The notes beneath the pieces were generated by a model. The model saw only the letters and a program-made list of their open reading frames with translations, searched no databases and had not been told where the DNA came from. A stretch of 64,000 bases of DNA from an uncultured Roseateles sp. GTDB taxonomy: Bacteria; Pseudomonadota; Gammaproteobacteria; Burkholderiales; Burkholderiaceae. Numbering within the stretch: position 1 is the first letter of the stretch; every line of letters starts with the position of its first letter. The stretch is taken from positions 1 to 64,000 of the forward strand of contig CAMPJJ010000010.1 of the NCBI GenBank assembly GCA_946886855.1, read 5' to 3'. The position numbers and the translations under genes are program-made. Shown piece after piece: positions 1 through 10,643 of this stretch.

Positions 1-1
1 G

Positions 2-2692
2 CTGCGTCGCGCGGCCGTCAGCTCGAGCCGCGCCGCGCTGGCCGGCGCCCTGCTCGCGGCGTTGAGCGCCTGCGGCGGCGGCAACGGCGATGAGTCCAGG
101 CCGCAGGCCAACCCGCCGGTCGCCGAGGCGCCTCCGCCGACGACCACGCCGACCACGCCGACGGATCCTGCCGCCCCAGCACCGTCTCCTGCGCCAGCGC
201 CCTCTCCTGCGCCAGCCCCGGCGCCGGCGCCCGCCGGCGGCCCGACCGCCACGACCCCGCTGAGCCTGCCGCTGGAGCTGCTGGGCGCCGGCCTCCCCAG
301 CGCGCCCGCCGTCGCCACCGCCAACCTGACGCTCGACGCCAGCGGCGCCGGCGCCGCCACCGAGCTGTGGCTGCGCTGCCATCGCTGCGGCTTCTTCGGA
401 CCGCCCGAGTACGAGGCCACCCTCGAGAAGCCGGCCACCATCAAGGCGAGCCTGCGCATCCTGGGCGGCACTGCCGCGGCCGATGCCGGCGCGATCCCCT
501 GGGTCGACATCACCGACGCCACGATGACGCTCGCCGATGCGGAGCGCGTGCAGGGCGGCCTGCAGCGCGGCGGCGGTCTCTACACCGCCCGCATGGCGCT
601 CACGCTGGACGCCGCCACCCGCGCGCGCCTGGTCAGCGGCGTGAACCTGGTGCAGTTCCGTTTCAACGGCAGCGACGGCGAATCCAACGGCTACCGCGTC
701 ATCGATCTGCAGTTCCGCAATGCGCAGGGACGCAGTCTCGCGACCAACGCGGTGCAGCGCGCCGACATCAACGCCGAGAAGGTGGCCGGCCGCACGCTGA
801 CCGCCGATGTCGCCGCCGGCGAGAAGCTCTGGAAGGCCGAGAACCGACTGATGAAGTCCACGCTGGTGAACCACCAGCTCCGCGCGGCGTGCGCCTCGTG
901 CCATGCCTCGGACGGCCGCGACCTGCAGTACTTCAACTACTCCAACAACGCGATCGTCCAGCGCTCGCGCTTCCACGGCCTGACCGAGGCCGAAGGCGGG
1001 CAGATCGCCGCCTACCTGCGCTATGCGCTGCGCGACATGGCGCATGTCGCCCAGGCCGCGCCGTGGAATCCGCCCTACCAGCCGGGGCCAGGTCTTGACA
1101 GCCGACCCATCACGGAATGGGCCGCCGGCGCCGGCCTCGACGCGGTGCTGGATTCGCCCACGGACGCGGTCAAGGCCTTGTTCGGCAAGCCGCTCGACGG
1201 CACGGCGCTGGCGCTGACGCAGGCCGACGTGGACAAGGTCATGGACGCCGACGCGACGCTGAACACCCGCGAGGTGCCGCTGCCCATCCAGTTCCCGGAC
1301 TGGAACTCCTACCTGCCGGCGATGCATCCGCTGGACATCTGGCCGACGGGCGCCAACGCGGCCGGCGCCTTCGAGACCGGCGCGACCTTCAGCGCCGAGA
1401 ACCGGCGCCTCGATCCGCTGGCCACCTCGAAGAAGATCGCCGCCTGGTTCGAGTCGCACCGCTCGGGCAGCTTCGGCGACTGGAGCCACCTGACCCCGCA
1501 GCAGCGCAACGAGATCCAGTCCATGCTCCAGCCCTCCGGCTTCGAGCTCTATGCCTTCCTCGGCGGCGGGCGCGGCAACCATGTCGCGGCCACCGGCCAG
1601 TACGGCGCGCAGGTCGGCGCGGCGCAGCTGATGAAGTCCGCCTCGCCCGCGCGCATCGCCTCGGAGCCCGCCGCCTTCACGACCAACGCCTTCATCGAGC
1701 GGGTGGTGGGCAGCGCGCTGCAGTGGAACCTCGTGCAGCAATGGGAATGGGCCCAGCGTTACGGCCTCGAAGGCGACCAGCGCTGGTTCATCGGCAACTA
1801 CGACGCGACCGCCAAGACCTGGGCCGGAAGGGGTGAGCGACGCGGCTGGCCGTTCAACACCGTCAGCGCTTTCTTCCTGGCGCCGCACATGGTCTACCAG
1901 CAGGACACCGACGCCGCCGGCAAGATCACCCGCGAGTGGCTGCTGGCCTGGGAGACCGGCAACAAGTCCGGCTCCTACACGCGGACCAACGCCTGGTACC
2001 AGATGCAGGTCACGCTGAACCCCGGCGCGCAGAGCGACTGGGTGAACTTCTCGGTCGACTGGCCTTATCTGACCGGCTTCGACGCGCTGCTGTCGGAGAC
2101 GCTGGGCGACGCGACGCCGGCGCGGTCCACGGCCGCGCTCATGAGCGACATCCGCCTGCTGCAGGCACGCATCAAGTCGGCGCAGTTCGTCAACAACAGC
2201 ATCCCGCTGTGGGTGCCGACGGACACGCGCGCCATCATCAACAACCGCGGACGCTTCAGCAAGGCGGCGGTGGTCAAGCACCTGAACCCGATCAACTTCA
2301 TGGAGGCGGTCTCCACGCAGGCGACGCAGGCCTCGCCGTTCCGCCGCCTCGACCAGCTGCAGGCCGGTCTCACGCTGAAGCTGCTCAACGGCGCGTTCAA
2401 GCAGTTCAACCAGCTCTACACCGTCACCGATCCGGCCGTCTGGCGCCGCTGCGACCCGAACAACATGGACCTCGGCGAAGCCGAACCCACGGCCGGCTTC
2501 TCGTTCTGCCTGGACCGGACCAAGCAGCCGCTGACGCTCAGGTCGCCCGGCGTCTACGTGATGGCGTCCACGGACTACCGCAGCACCGCGGAGCAGAAGC
2601 TGCAATACGCGGTCTGGAAGGCCGGCACGCTCGGGGCCGATCCGGACCGCGTCAAGACGCTGAACGACTGGCTGCTGCGCGCCTGGCCCTGA
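2..2692 (+). CDS. c-type cytochrome lipoprotein, 5' end cut by window edge
   Basis: The reading frame is open from base 2, so the true start lies at or upstream of the window edge. The first residues form a hydrophobic lipoprotein signal ending in the lipobox L-S-A-C (Cys at bases 71-73), followed by a long Pro/Ala/Thr-rich tether. A single haem c motif C-A-S-C-H is at residues 297-301 counted from base 2, and an earlier C-H-R-C pair is near residue 127. The remaining 580 residues have many Trp/Tyr and match no enzyme I can name. Role inferred: membrane-anchored periplasmic electron-transfer or haem protein. A shorter start at TTG 62 would leave only three residues before the lipobox Cys, with no hydrophobic signal. 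No co-directional partner is seen before the promoter region at about 2.78 kb. Confidence 0.75.
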   Translation: MRRAAVSSSRAALAGALLAALSACGGGNGDESRPQANPPVAEAPPPTTTPTTPTDPAAPAPSPAPAPSPAPAPAPAPAGGPTATTPLSLPLELLGAGLPSAPAVATANLTLDASGAGAATELWLRCHRCGFFGPPEYEATLEKPATIKASLRILGGTAAADAGAIPWVDITDATMTLADAERVQGGLQRGGGLYTARMALTLDAATRARLVSGVNLVQFRFNGSDGESNGYRVIDLQFRNAQGRSLATNAVQRADINAEKVAGRTLTADVAAGEKLWKAENRLMKSTLVNHQLRAACASCHASDGRDLQYFNYSNNAIVQRSRFHGLTEAEGGQIAAYLRYALRDMAHVAQAAPWNPPYQPGPGLDSRPITEWAAGAGLDAVLDSPTDAVKALFGKPLDGTALALTQADVDKVMDADATLNTREVPLPIQFPDWNSYLPAMHPLDIWPTGANAAGAFETGATFSAENRRLDPLATSKKIAAWFESHRSGSFGDWSHLTPQQRNEIQSMLQPSGFELYAFLGGGRGNHVAATGQYGAQVGAAQLMKSASPARIASEPAAFTTNAFIERVVGSALQWNLVQQWEWAQRYGLEGDQRWFIGNYDATAKTWAGRGERRGWPFNTVSAFFLAPHMVYQQDTDAAGKITREWLLAWETGNKSGSYTRTNAWYQMQVTLNPGAQSDWVNFSVDWPYLTGFDALLSETLGDATPARSTAALMSDIRLLQARIKSAQFVNNSIPLWVPTDTRAIINNRGRFSKAAVVKHLNPINFMEAVSTQATQASPFRRLDQLQAGLTLKLLNGAFKQFNQLYTVTDPAVWRRCDPNNMDLGEAEPTAGFSFCLDRTKQPLTLRSPGVYVMASTDYRSTAEQKLQYAVWKAGTLGADPDRVKTLNDWLLRAWP

Positions 2693-2776
2693 GCCGGCTC
2701 AGACGCTGCAGGCGGCGGTGCGCGTCGGCGCCCGGCGAGCTGTCGACCGTCACCGACATGCAGCGGGGTACAGGTC

Positions 2777-2800
2777 TTGCCCCTGGTGGAGGAGGGGCAA
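2777..2800. promoter_or_regulatory. Inverted repeat inside a candidate promoter of the ABC efflux operon
   Basis: TTGCCCC (2777-2783) and GGGGCAA (2794-2800) are perfect 7-bp inverted arms around a 10-bp centre. The left arm doubles as a -35-like TTGCCC, and TAATCC or AATAAT follows directly after the right arm as a possible -10. A dyad sitting between -35 and -10 is the arrangement used by MerR-type activators, but no such regulator is in the window. It lies 36 bp upstream of the HlyD-type gene. Confidence 0.4.
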
Positions 2801-2835
2801 TAATCCTTGTCACCCCGTCGCCGGAGATCGCGTCG

Positions 2836-3834
2836 ATGCCGAAGATGCCGCGTTGCCTGTGTCCGCTTGCCCTGGCCGCCCTGGCGATGTTGACGGCCTG
2901 CGGGGACGAGCCGCCGCCGGCCTGGTCCGGCTACGCGGAAGGCGATCCGGTCTACGTCGCGGCGCCGGTCGCGGGACAGCTGGTCGACCTGCAGGTGCAG
3001 CGCGGCGACAGCGTGGACGCGGGTGTGCCGCTGTTCAGCATCGACGTCACGCCGGTGAGCGCCGCGCGGGCCGAAGCCGACGCGCGGCTCGCGGCGGCCC
3101 AGGCCGAGCAGGCCGACGTCGCCAAGGGCCGCCGCCCCGACGAGATCGCGGTGAGCCGCGCCCAGCTGGCCCAGGCGCGAGCACAGTCGACGCTGGCGGA
3201 CGCCGACCTCGCGCGGCAGCAGCAACTGATCGGACAGGGCTTCATCTCCGCCTCGCGGCTGGACGACGCCCGCGCCACCGCCGCGCAGGCGCGGCAGCGG
3301 GTGCGGGAGCTGACGTCCTCGCTGCGCGTGGCCGAGCTGCCCGCGCGCAACGACCAGCAGGCCGCCGCCCGCGCCAACACGGCAGCGGCGTCGGCGGCGC
3401 TCGCCCAGCAGCAGTGGCGCGAGTCGCAGACGCGCCAGCGCGCGCCGGCCGCGGGCCTGGTCGACGACACCTTCTATCGCGTCGGCGAGTACGTGAACGC
3501 GGGGCAGCCCGTCGTGTCGCTGCTGCCGCCGACGCAGCGCAAGGCGCGCTTCTATGTGCCGGAGCCGGCGCTGGCCTCGCTGCAGCAGGGGCAGGCGGTG
3601 CAGCTCAGCTGCGACGGCTGCGGCGCGCCGATCGCGGCGCGCGTCAGCTACATCTCGCCGCAGCCGGAGTACACGCCGCCGGTCATCTATTCCAACAGCC
3701 AGCGGTCGCGGCTGGTGTTCCTGGTCGAAGCGCGTCCCGAACCGGCGCAGGCGCTCAGGCTGCATCCCGGTCAGCCGCTGGAGGTCCGCCCCCTGGCGGT
3801 CGCCGCTTCTGGCTCGTCGACGGGACGCCCATGA
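2836..3834 (+). CDS. HlyD-family periplasmic adaptor (membrane fusion) lipoprotein
   Basis: 332 aa. The ATG at 2836 is chosen because it begins a signal sequence with lipobox L-T-A-C (Cys22). A biotinyl-lipoyl-like half domain follows (about residues 35-70, with a V-A-A-P-V-A-G turn), then an Ala/Gln-rich alpha-helical hairpin (about 75-205) and a second lipoyl/beta-barrel part with the G-E-Y-V-N-A-G-Q-P-V turn near residue 225. This is the adaptor that bridges an inner-membrane ABC transporter to an outer-membrane channel, as in YbhG/YhiI. It overlaps the ATPase gene by 4 bp (ATGA), so the three genes form one operon for drug or small-molecule efflux. No TolC-type channel gene is in the window. 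Confidence 0.88.
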   Translation: MPKMPRCLCPLALAALAMLTACGDEPPPAWSGYAEGDPVYVAAPVAGQLVDLQVQRGDSVDAGVPLFSIDVTPVSAARAEADARLAAAQAEQADVAKGRRPDEIAVSRAQLAQARAQSTLADADLARQQQLIGQGFISASRLDDARATAAQARQRVRELTSSLRVAELPARNDQQAAARANTAAASAALAQQQWRESQTRQRAPAAGLVDDTFYRVGEYVNAGQPVVSLLPPTQRKARFYVPEPALASLQQGQAVQLSCDGCGAPIAARVSYISPQPEYTPPVIYSNSQRSRLVFLVEARPEPAQALRLHPGQPLEVRPLAVAASGSSTGRP

Positions 3835-4784
3835 GCGACACCGCCGGTGAACTCGCCATCGACGTCCGCGGCCTGACCAAGCGCTACGGTCAGCGGACCG
3901 TCGTCGATCATGTCGACCTGCAGCTCGGCCGCGGCCGCATCTGCGGTTTCCTCGGCCCCAACGGCAGCGGCAAGACGACGACGATCCGCATGCTCTGCGG
4001 GCTGCTGACGCCCGACGAGGGCGAAGGCACCTGCCTCGGCCTCGACATGCGCCAGCGCGCCGGCGAGATCAAGCGGCAGGTCGGCTACATGACCCAGCGC
4101 TTCGGCTTGTACGAGGATCTGTCGATCCGTCAGAACCTCGATTTCATCGCGCGGCTCTTCGAGCTCGACGACCGCGCGCGCCGCGTCGACGAGGCGCTGG
4201 AGCGCCTCGGCCTGAAGACGCGCCAGGACCAGCTGGCCGGCGCGCTGTCGGGCGGATGGAAGCAACGCCTGGCCCTCGCCGCCTGCCTGCTGCACGAGCC
4301 GAAGCTGCTGCTGCTCGACGAGCCCACCGCCGGTGTCGATCCCAAGGCGCGCCGCGACTTCTGGGACGAGATCCATCGCCTGGCGGCGGACGGCATCACG
4401 GTGCTGGTCTCGACGCATTACATGGACGAGGCCGAGCGCTGCCACGAGCTGGCCTACATCGCCTACGGCAAGCTGCTCGCGCGCGGCACGCAGCGGGAGA
4501 TCATCGACCAGGCGAAGCTCACCGTCTGGGCGCTGCATGCGGACGATCCCAGGCGCCTGGCCGAGCTGTCGACCGCGCTCAACGGCAGGGAGGGCGTGCT
4601 CAGCGTCGCCGCCTTCGGCAACAGCCTGCACGTCGCCGGCCAGGACGGCTCGGCGCTGGAACGCGCGATCGCACCGCACCGCGCCGGCCCGGGGCTGCGC
4701 TGGGAACGCGCCGGGGCCAACCTCGAGGACGTCTTCATCAGCCTGATCAGCAAGACGCCCGACAACTTCGAGGTTGCGCGATGA
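3831..4784 (+). CDS. ABC transporter ATP-binding protein (YbhF-like)
   Basis: 317 aa, starting inside the stop codon of the adaptor gene. All nucleotide-binding motifs are present: Walker A G-P-N-G-S-G-K-T-T-T near residue 43, a Q-loop (M-T-Q-R-F), signature L-S-G-G-W-K-Q-R near 139, Walker B L-L-L-L-D-E-P-T near 160 and the H-loop S-T-H. It is a single ATPase domain of the ABC-2 exporter class, half the size of tandem-domain YbhF. It is predicted to power the permease encoded directly downstream, with which it overlaps by 4 bp. Confidence 0.93.
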   Translation: MSDTAGELAIDVRGLTKRYGQRTVVDHVDLQLGRGRICGFLGPNGSGKTTTIRMLCGLLTPDEGEGTCLGLDMRQRAGEIKRQVGYMTQRFGLYEDLSIRQNLDFIARLFELDDRARRVDEALERLGLKTRQDQLAGALSGGWKQRLALAACLLHEPKLLLLDEPTAGVDPKARRDFWDEIHRLAADGITVLVSTHYMDEAERCHELAYIAYGKLLARGTQREIIDQAKLTVWALHADDPRRLAELSTALNGREGVLSVAAFGNSLHVAGQDGSALERAIAPHRAGPGLRWERAGANLEDVFISLISKTPDNFEVAR

Positions 4785-5977
4785 GGACGAGCCGGTTCAG
4801 TCCCGCGCGCGTGCTGGCGATCTTCATCAAGGAGGTCCAGCAGATGCTGCGCGACCGGCCGACCTTCGCCATGGCCGTGGGCGTGCCGATCCTGCAGCTG
4901 CTGCTCTTCGGCTACGCGATCAATACCGATCCGAAGGGCCTGCCGACCGCGGTCGTCACCCAGGACCGCGGCCCGATGGCGCGCAGCCTGGTCGCGGCCC
5001 TGGAACAGAGCGGCTACTTCCGCGTCCAGGCCCGGCCGGCGTCGGAACGGGAAGGGGACACGCTGGTCGAAGACGGCGAGGTGCAGTTCCTGATCGTCAT
5101 CCCGCCGGATTTCAGCCGGCGCGTCATCCGCGGCGAGCAGCCCGCGGTGCTGGTGAGCGTCGACGCGACGGACCCGTCGGCATCGAGCAACGCGCTGGGG
5201 GCGCTCGCGCAGCTCGGCGCGCAGGCGCTGCGCCGCGACCTCGTCGGCGCGGCACGGCCGAATGGCGCCTTCGCCGCCACGAACGCGGCGGCGGCCTCGA
5301 CGTCGGCCGCGCCCGGCGGCGCATCGCCGGCCCTGCCCTTCGAATGGCGCATCCATCGGCGCTACAACCCGGAGGGGCTGTCCCGCTACAACATCGTGCC
5401 CGGCCTCATCGGCACGATCCTGACGATGACGATGGTGATGTTGACGGGACTCGCGATGACGCGCGAGCGCGAGCGCGGCACGATGGAGAACCTGCTCGCG
5501 ACGCCCGTGCGTCCGCTGGAGGTCATGATCGGCAAGATCCTGCCCTACATCGTGCTGGGCTATGTGCAGCTGGGGATGATCCTGCTGGCGGCGGCGCTGC
5601 TGTTCAGGATCCCGATGGCGGGCAGCTTCATGCTGCTGCTGACGATGATCGGCGTGTTCATGCTCGCCAACCTCGCGGTGGGCTTCACCTTCTCCACGCT
5701 GGCGAAGAACCAGTTGCAGGCACTGCAGGCGACATTCTTCTTCTTCCTGCCGTCGATGCTGCTGTCGGGATTCATGTTCCCGTTCCGCGGCATGCCGCGC
5801 TGGGCCCAGGTCATCGGCGAGGCGCTGCCGCTGACGCACTTCCTGCGCATCGTGCGCGGGATCATGCTCAAGGGGAACTCGTTCCAGCAGCTCGTGCCCG
5901 AGCTCTGGCCGATGCTCATCTTCCTGCTGGTCGCGGGGACCATCGCGCTGCTCAGATACCGGCAGACGCTCGACTGA
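4781..5977 (+). CDS. ABC-2 type permease (YbhS/YbhR-like)
   Basis: 398 aa. One N-terminal membrane segment (about residues 28-48) is followed by a large periplasmic domain to about residue 205 and then a cluster of five membrane segments (about 210-395), the usual ABC-2 permease layout. The T-R-E-R-E-R-G-T-M-E-N-L-L motif at the cytoplasmic edge of the first core segment is the hallmark of this family. The periplasmic part holds an Ala/Ser-rich linker (about 165-180). Only one permease gene is present, so the exporter is probably a homodimer, unlike E. coli YbhR/YbhS. It starts in the stop of the ATPase gene (ATGA). Confidence 0.9.
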   Translation: MRTSRFSPARVLAIFIKEVQQMLRDRPTFAMAVGVPILQLLLFGYAINTDPKGLPTAVVTQDRGPMARSLVAALEQSGYFRVQARPASEREGDTLVEDGEVQFLIVIPPDFSRRVIRGEQPAVLVSVDATDPSASSNALGALAQLGAQALRRDLVGAARPNGAFAATNAAAASTSAAPGGASPALPFEWRIHRRYNPEGLSRYNIVPGLIGTILTMTMVMLTGLAMTRERERGTMENLLATPVRPLEVMIGKILPYIVLGYVQLGMILLAAALLFRIPMAGSFMLLLTMIGVFMLANLAVGFTFSTLAKNQLQALQATFFFFLPSMLLSGFMFPFRGMPRWAQVIGEALPLTHFLRIVRGIMLKGNSFQQLVPELWPMLIFLLVAGTIALLRYRQTLD

Positions 5978-6002
5978 ACGCTTCAGTACTGCCGCCGCCG
6001 CT

Positions 6003-6124
6003 GGCCCTCACCCCCACCCTCTCCCGCAGTGCGGGAGAGGGAGCCACCCCGTGGTCCTGCGGCGAATGCCCCGGTGCATTCTCACTCCCTCTCCCGCTTG
6101 CGGGAGAGGGTGGGGGTGAGGGCC
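6003..6124. repeat. Inverted pair of REP-like hairpin elements
   Basis: Two copies of the same palindromic sequence face each other. The left copy (6003-6042) reads CCCTCACCCCCACC then CTCTCCCGC-AGT-GCGGGAGAG. The right copy (6085-6124) reads CTCTCCCGC-TTG-CGGGAGAG then GGTGGGGGTGAGGG. Each forms a hairpin alone, and together they form a longer cruciform. They lie between the permease stop and the next gene. Such extragenic palindromes are common in Pseudomonas, Xanthomonas and beta-proteobacteria, and here could stabilise or end the efflux operon transcript. Confidence 0.8.
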
Positions 6125-6247
6125 AGCACACGCGGCAGTCCACGGGAGCCCCCATGCCTACGAGGGAAAGTCCTGCCCTCGGCTTCAGCCGCGCTTCAGC
6201 CCCCGCGCGCACCGTGAGGATTCGCGGGTTGGAGGTTGGAGGATCAC

Positions 6248-6775
6248 ATGGGGCACGCCACACACAGGACATGGCGGAAAGTCGTGGGCATGGCGGCGAC
6301 GCTCGGCGTCGCCGGCATGGCCGTCGCCGCGCCAACGGCCGCCGATCCGGCGTCTTCGGCGTCGGCCCCCTCGGTGGTGACGGAAGCATCCGCGATGGAC
6401 GCGGCCACGCCGGCCGAACCGGTTCGCCGCCCCCTTGCGCTGCAGGCGTCGCTCGCCGCGTTGCGGACCCGGCTCCAGGCCTCTCCCGCCGCCAGCGTCG
6501 AAAGCTCACGATCCCACGTGATGCTGAGCCGGGGCCTCGACATCCAAGTGGTCGAACTCCCGCGCGAGGGTGCGCCGATCGGCCCGCCCCCCAAGCGTGC
6601 GCATCATGCGGTCAGCATCGGCATGGAAGGCCCGAAGCAGATGCTGCGAGGCCTGGGGCTCGACGCCACCGAATGCGCCGCGCGATTCCGGATGCCGTCC
6701 AAGCTCAACCGCAAGGCGGACGGATCGGCTCAGATCGATGTGATGGCCCAGCTCGGCATGGGCTGCAAGTTCTGA
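6248..6775 (+). CDS. Small predicted secreted protein, unknown function
   Basis: 175 aa, not recognised. The ATG at 6248 has an ideal Shine-Dalgarno (GGAGG at 6238-6242). The N-terminus is a standard signal peptide: basic T-H-R-T-W-R-K, a hydrophobic stretch, and A-V-A-A-P as the likely cleavage region near residue 28. The mature part is Ala/Pro-rich up to about residue 75, then more ordered, with two cysteines near the end (T-E-C-A-A and the terminal G-C-K-F) that could pair in the periplasm. It stands alone between the REP-like pair and the convergent fdhD gene. No enzymatic motif is visible. Confidence 0.7.
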   Translation: MGHATHRTWRKVVGMAATLGVAGMAVAAPTAADPASSASAPSVVTEASAMDAATPAEPVRRPLALQASLAALRTRLQASPAASVESSRSHVMLSRGLDIQVVELPREGAPIGPPPKRAHHAVSIGMEGPKQMLRGLGLDATECAARFRMPSKLNRKADGSAQIDVMAQLGMGCKF

Positions 6776-6788
6776 GGCGTTCAGACGT

Positions 6789-7709
6789 TCAGGCGTAGAG
6801 CGTCGCCCGGCCTTCCCGGACGAAGCCCGCCAGCCGCAGCCCGCAGGACTGCGCCGTGCGGATCGCCAGGTGCGTGGGCGCGCTGACCGCAGCCAGCATC
6901 GGCATGCCGGCGATGGCGGCCTTCTGGACCATCTCGAAGCTGGCGCGGCTGGTGACCGCGGCGAAGCCTTGCGACGCATCGATGCCGGCCTTGGCCATCG
7001 CGCCGATCAGCTTGTCGAGCGCGTTGTGCCGGCCCACGTCCTCGCGCACGAGGACCACTTCGCCGTCCGGGCGGCACCAGGCGGCCGCGTGGATCCCGCC
7101 AGTGCGTTGCTGCAGCGGCTGCGCCGCGGCGAGCTCGCGCATGGCGCGCGACAGCGCCGGGACCAGGGCGTCGCTGTCGCCGAGCGCCGCGGGCAAGGGC
7201 GGCACCGGTCGATCCGGCACGCGGAAGACCTGATCGAGCTTGTCCGTGCCGCACAGGCCGCAGCCCGTGCGGCCGGCCATGCTGCGACGACGCTCCTTCA
7301 GCAGCACTTCGCAGCGTGCCGTCACGCGCAGTTGGAGCGCGACGCCGTTGGGCCGCGTCCGCACTTCCACGTCGAGCAGATCCGCCGGCGAAGCCAGCAG
7401 GCCTTCGGTCAGCGAGAAGCCGAGCGCGAAGTCCTCGAGCTCCAGCGGCGTCGCCAGCATCACCGCATGCGACAGGCCGTTGTACTCGAGGGCGATCGGC
7501 ACTTCCTCGGCGACGAACTCCTCGTCCGCCGCCCGTGCGGCGCCGAGCCGCTCCGGCCGCACCGCGATCAGCGCGGAGGGCAGCGGCGCGTCGTCATCGC
7601 CGGGCAGCGCGCAGGCATCGCTCACTGGATCGCTCACTGGATCGCTCACGGCATCGGTCCCGGCATCGCCCATCCCGTGGCTTCTGGCGTCGCCCGAGGT
7701 CTTGCTCAT
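6789..7709 (-). CDS. fdhD: Formate dehydrogenase sulfurtransferase FdhD
   Basis: 306 aa. FdhD passes sulfur from IscS to the molybdenum/tungsten bis-MGD cofactor and is required for active formate dehydrogenases. The invariant C-G-L-C motif is at Cys150 and Cys153, in the context R-T-G-C-G-L-C-G-T-D. The preceding E-D-F-A-L-G-F-S-L-T-E-G-L and the later G-G-I-H-A-A and R-E-D-V-G-R-H-N-A-L-D-K motifs are also classic. The N-terminal 40 residues are an extra variable tail containing three V-S-D-P-like units from a 12-bp DNA repeat (7618-7650). The start overlaps the stop of the small upstream gene by 4 bp. It is the last gene of a minus-strand operon with the YdeP-type oxidoreductase. Confidence 0.95.
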   Translation of the reverse strand: MSKTSGDARSHGMGDAGTDAVSDPVSDPVSDACALPGDDDAPLPSALIAVRPERLGAARAADEEFVAEEVPIALEYNGLSHAVMLATPLELEDFALGFSLTEGLLASPADLLDVEVRTRPNGVALQLRVTARCEVLLKERRRSMAGRTGCGLCGTDKLDQVFRVPDRPVPPLPAALGDSDALVPALSRAMRELAAAQPLQQRTGGIHAAAWCRPDGEVVLVREDVGRHNALDKLIGAMAKAGIDASQGFAAVTSRASFEMVQKAAIAGMPMLAAVSAPTHLAIRTAQSCGLRLAGFVREGRATLYA

Positions 7710-8092
7710 GGCGCCGTCTCCGCGGCCGCGTCATCCGCGCCGTCGCCGCGACCCGCCGGCGTGAGGCGGGCGATCCAGCGACCGTCCTCGTCCACGTGCA
7801 GGCGCACCCAGCCGGGTCCCTGCGCGTCGCCGACGCGCGCGTCGCTCATCAGGGTGTAGAGCCGCAGCAGCACGCTGACGCGCAGCCCCGTGCGCTTGGC
7901 CAGCCGCGGCAGCGAAACGCCATTGCCGCCGTCCAGCTCCGCCAGCGTCTCCAACGCGAAACGCGCCTGCGCGGCCACGTCGCCGTCGTCCTCGACCTCA
8001 CCGACCTCATCGATCGAGGCCGCGATCGATTGCCCGGCCTCATGGCCGGGGTCGTCGCGGGCCTTGGCGGCGGGCGCGCCGGCAGCGCTCAT
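7706..8092 (-). CDS. Small protein between oxidoreductase and fdhD, possible winged-helix
   Basis: 128 aa. The centre (about residues 42-105) reads as a compact helical region with a possible helix-turn-helix (S-L-P-R-L-A-K-R-T-G-L-R-V-S-V-L-L-R) followed by a short beta wing (W-V-R-L-H-V-D-E-D-G-R-W-I-A-R-L-T). The two ends are acidic and Ala-rich. The fold suggestion is mine; I do not recognise a named family. It overlaps fdhD by 4 bp and sits 10 bp after the oxidoreductase gene, so it is translated with them. Its role is probably linked to maturation or control of the molybdoenzyme. Confidence 0.72.
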   Translation of the reverse strand: MSAAGAPAAKARDDPGHEAGQSIAASIDEVGEVEDDGDVAAQARFALETLAELDGGNGVSLPRLAKRTGLRVSVLLRLYTLMSDARVGDAQGPGWVRLHVDEDGRWIARLTPAGRGDGADDAAAETAP

Positions 8093-8102
8093 GGTCGCGT
8101 CC

Positions 8103-10463
<2,361 letters not shown>

Positions 10464-10498
10464 GTTTACCCCCGGTTGGATCGGGCCACGGCCCGTTC

Positions 10499-10520
10499 AA
10501 AAACACCCCCCGTGGGGGTG
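10499..10520 (-). terminator. Intrinsic terminator between transporter and oxidoreductase operon
   Basis: On the minus strand CACCCCC-ACG-GGGGGTG forms a 7-bp stem, followed at once by TTTTT (bases 10503-10499). It lies after the OFA transporter gene and before the YdeP-type gene, so the two units are probably transcribed separately. A second perfect hairpin with no U-tract (CGGCGCTG / CAGCGCCG, 10612-10632) directly follows the transporter stop. Confidence 0.75.
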
Positions 10521-10643
10521 GCGGGCCGGCTTGGGGCGGCCCGGCGCTCGGCCCGCCCCTCGCTAGGAAGGAAGAATGGCAGACCGAGGCCTGCCATCGT
10601 GTTCACAGTATCGGCGCTGGCAGTCAGCGCCGTGCCGTGAGGG

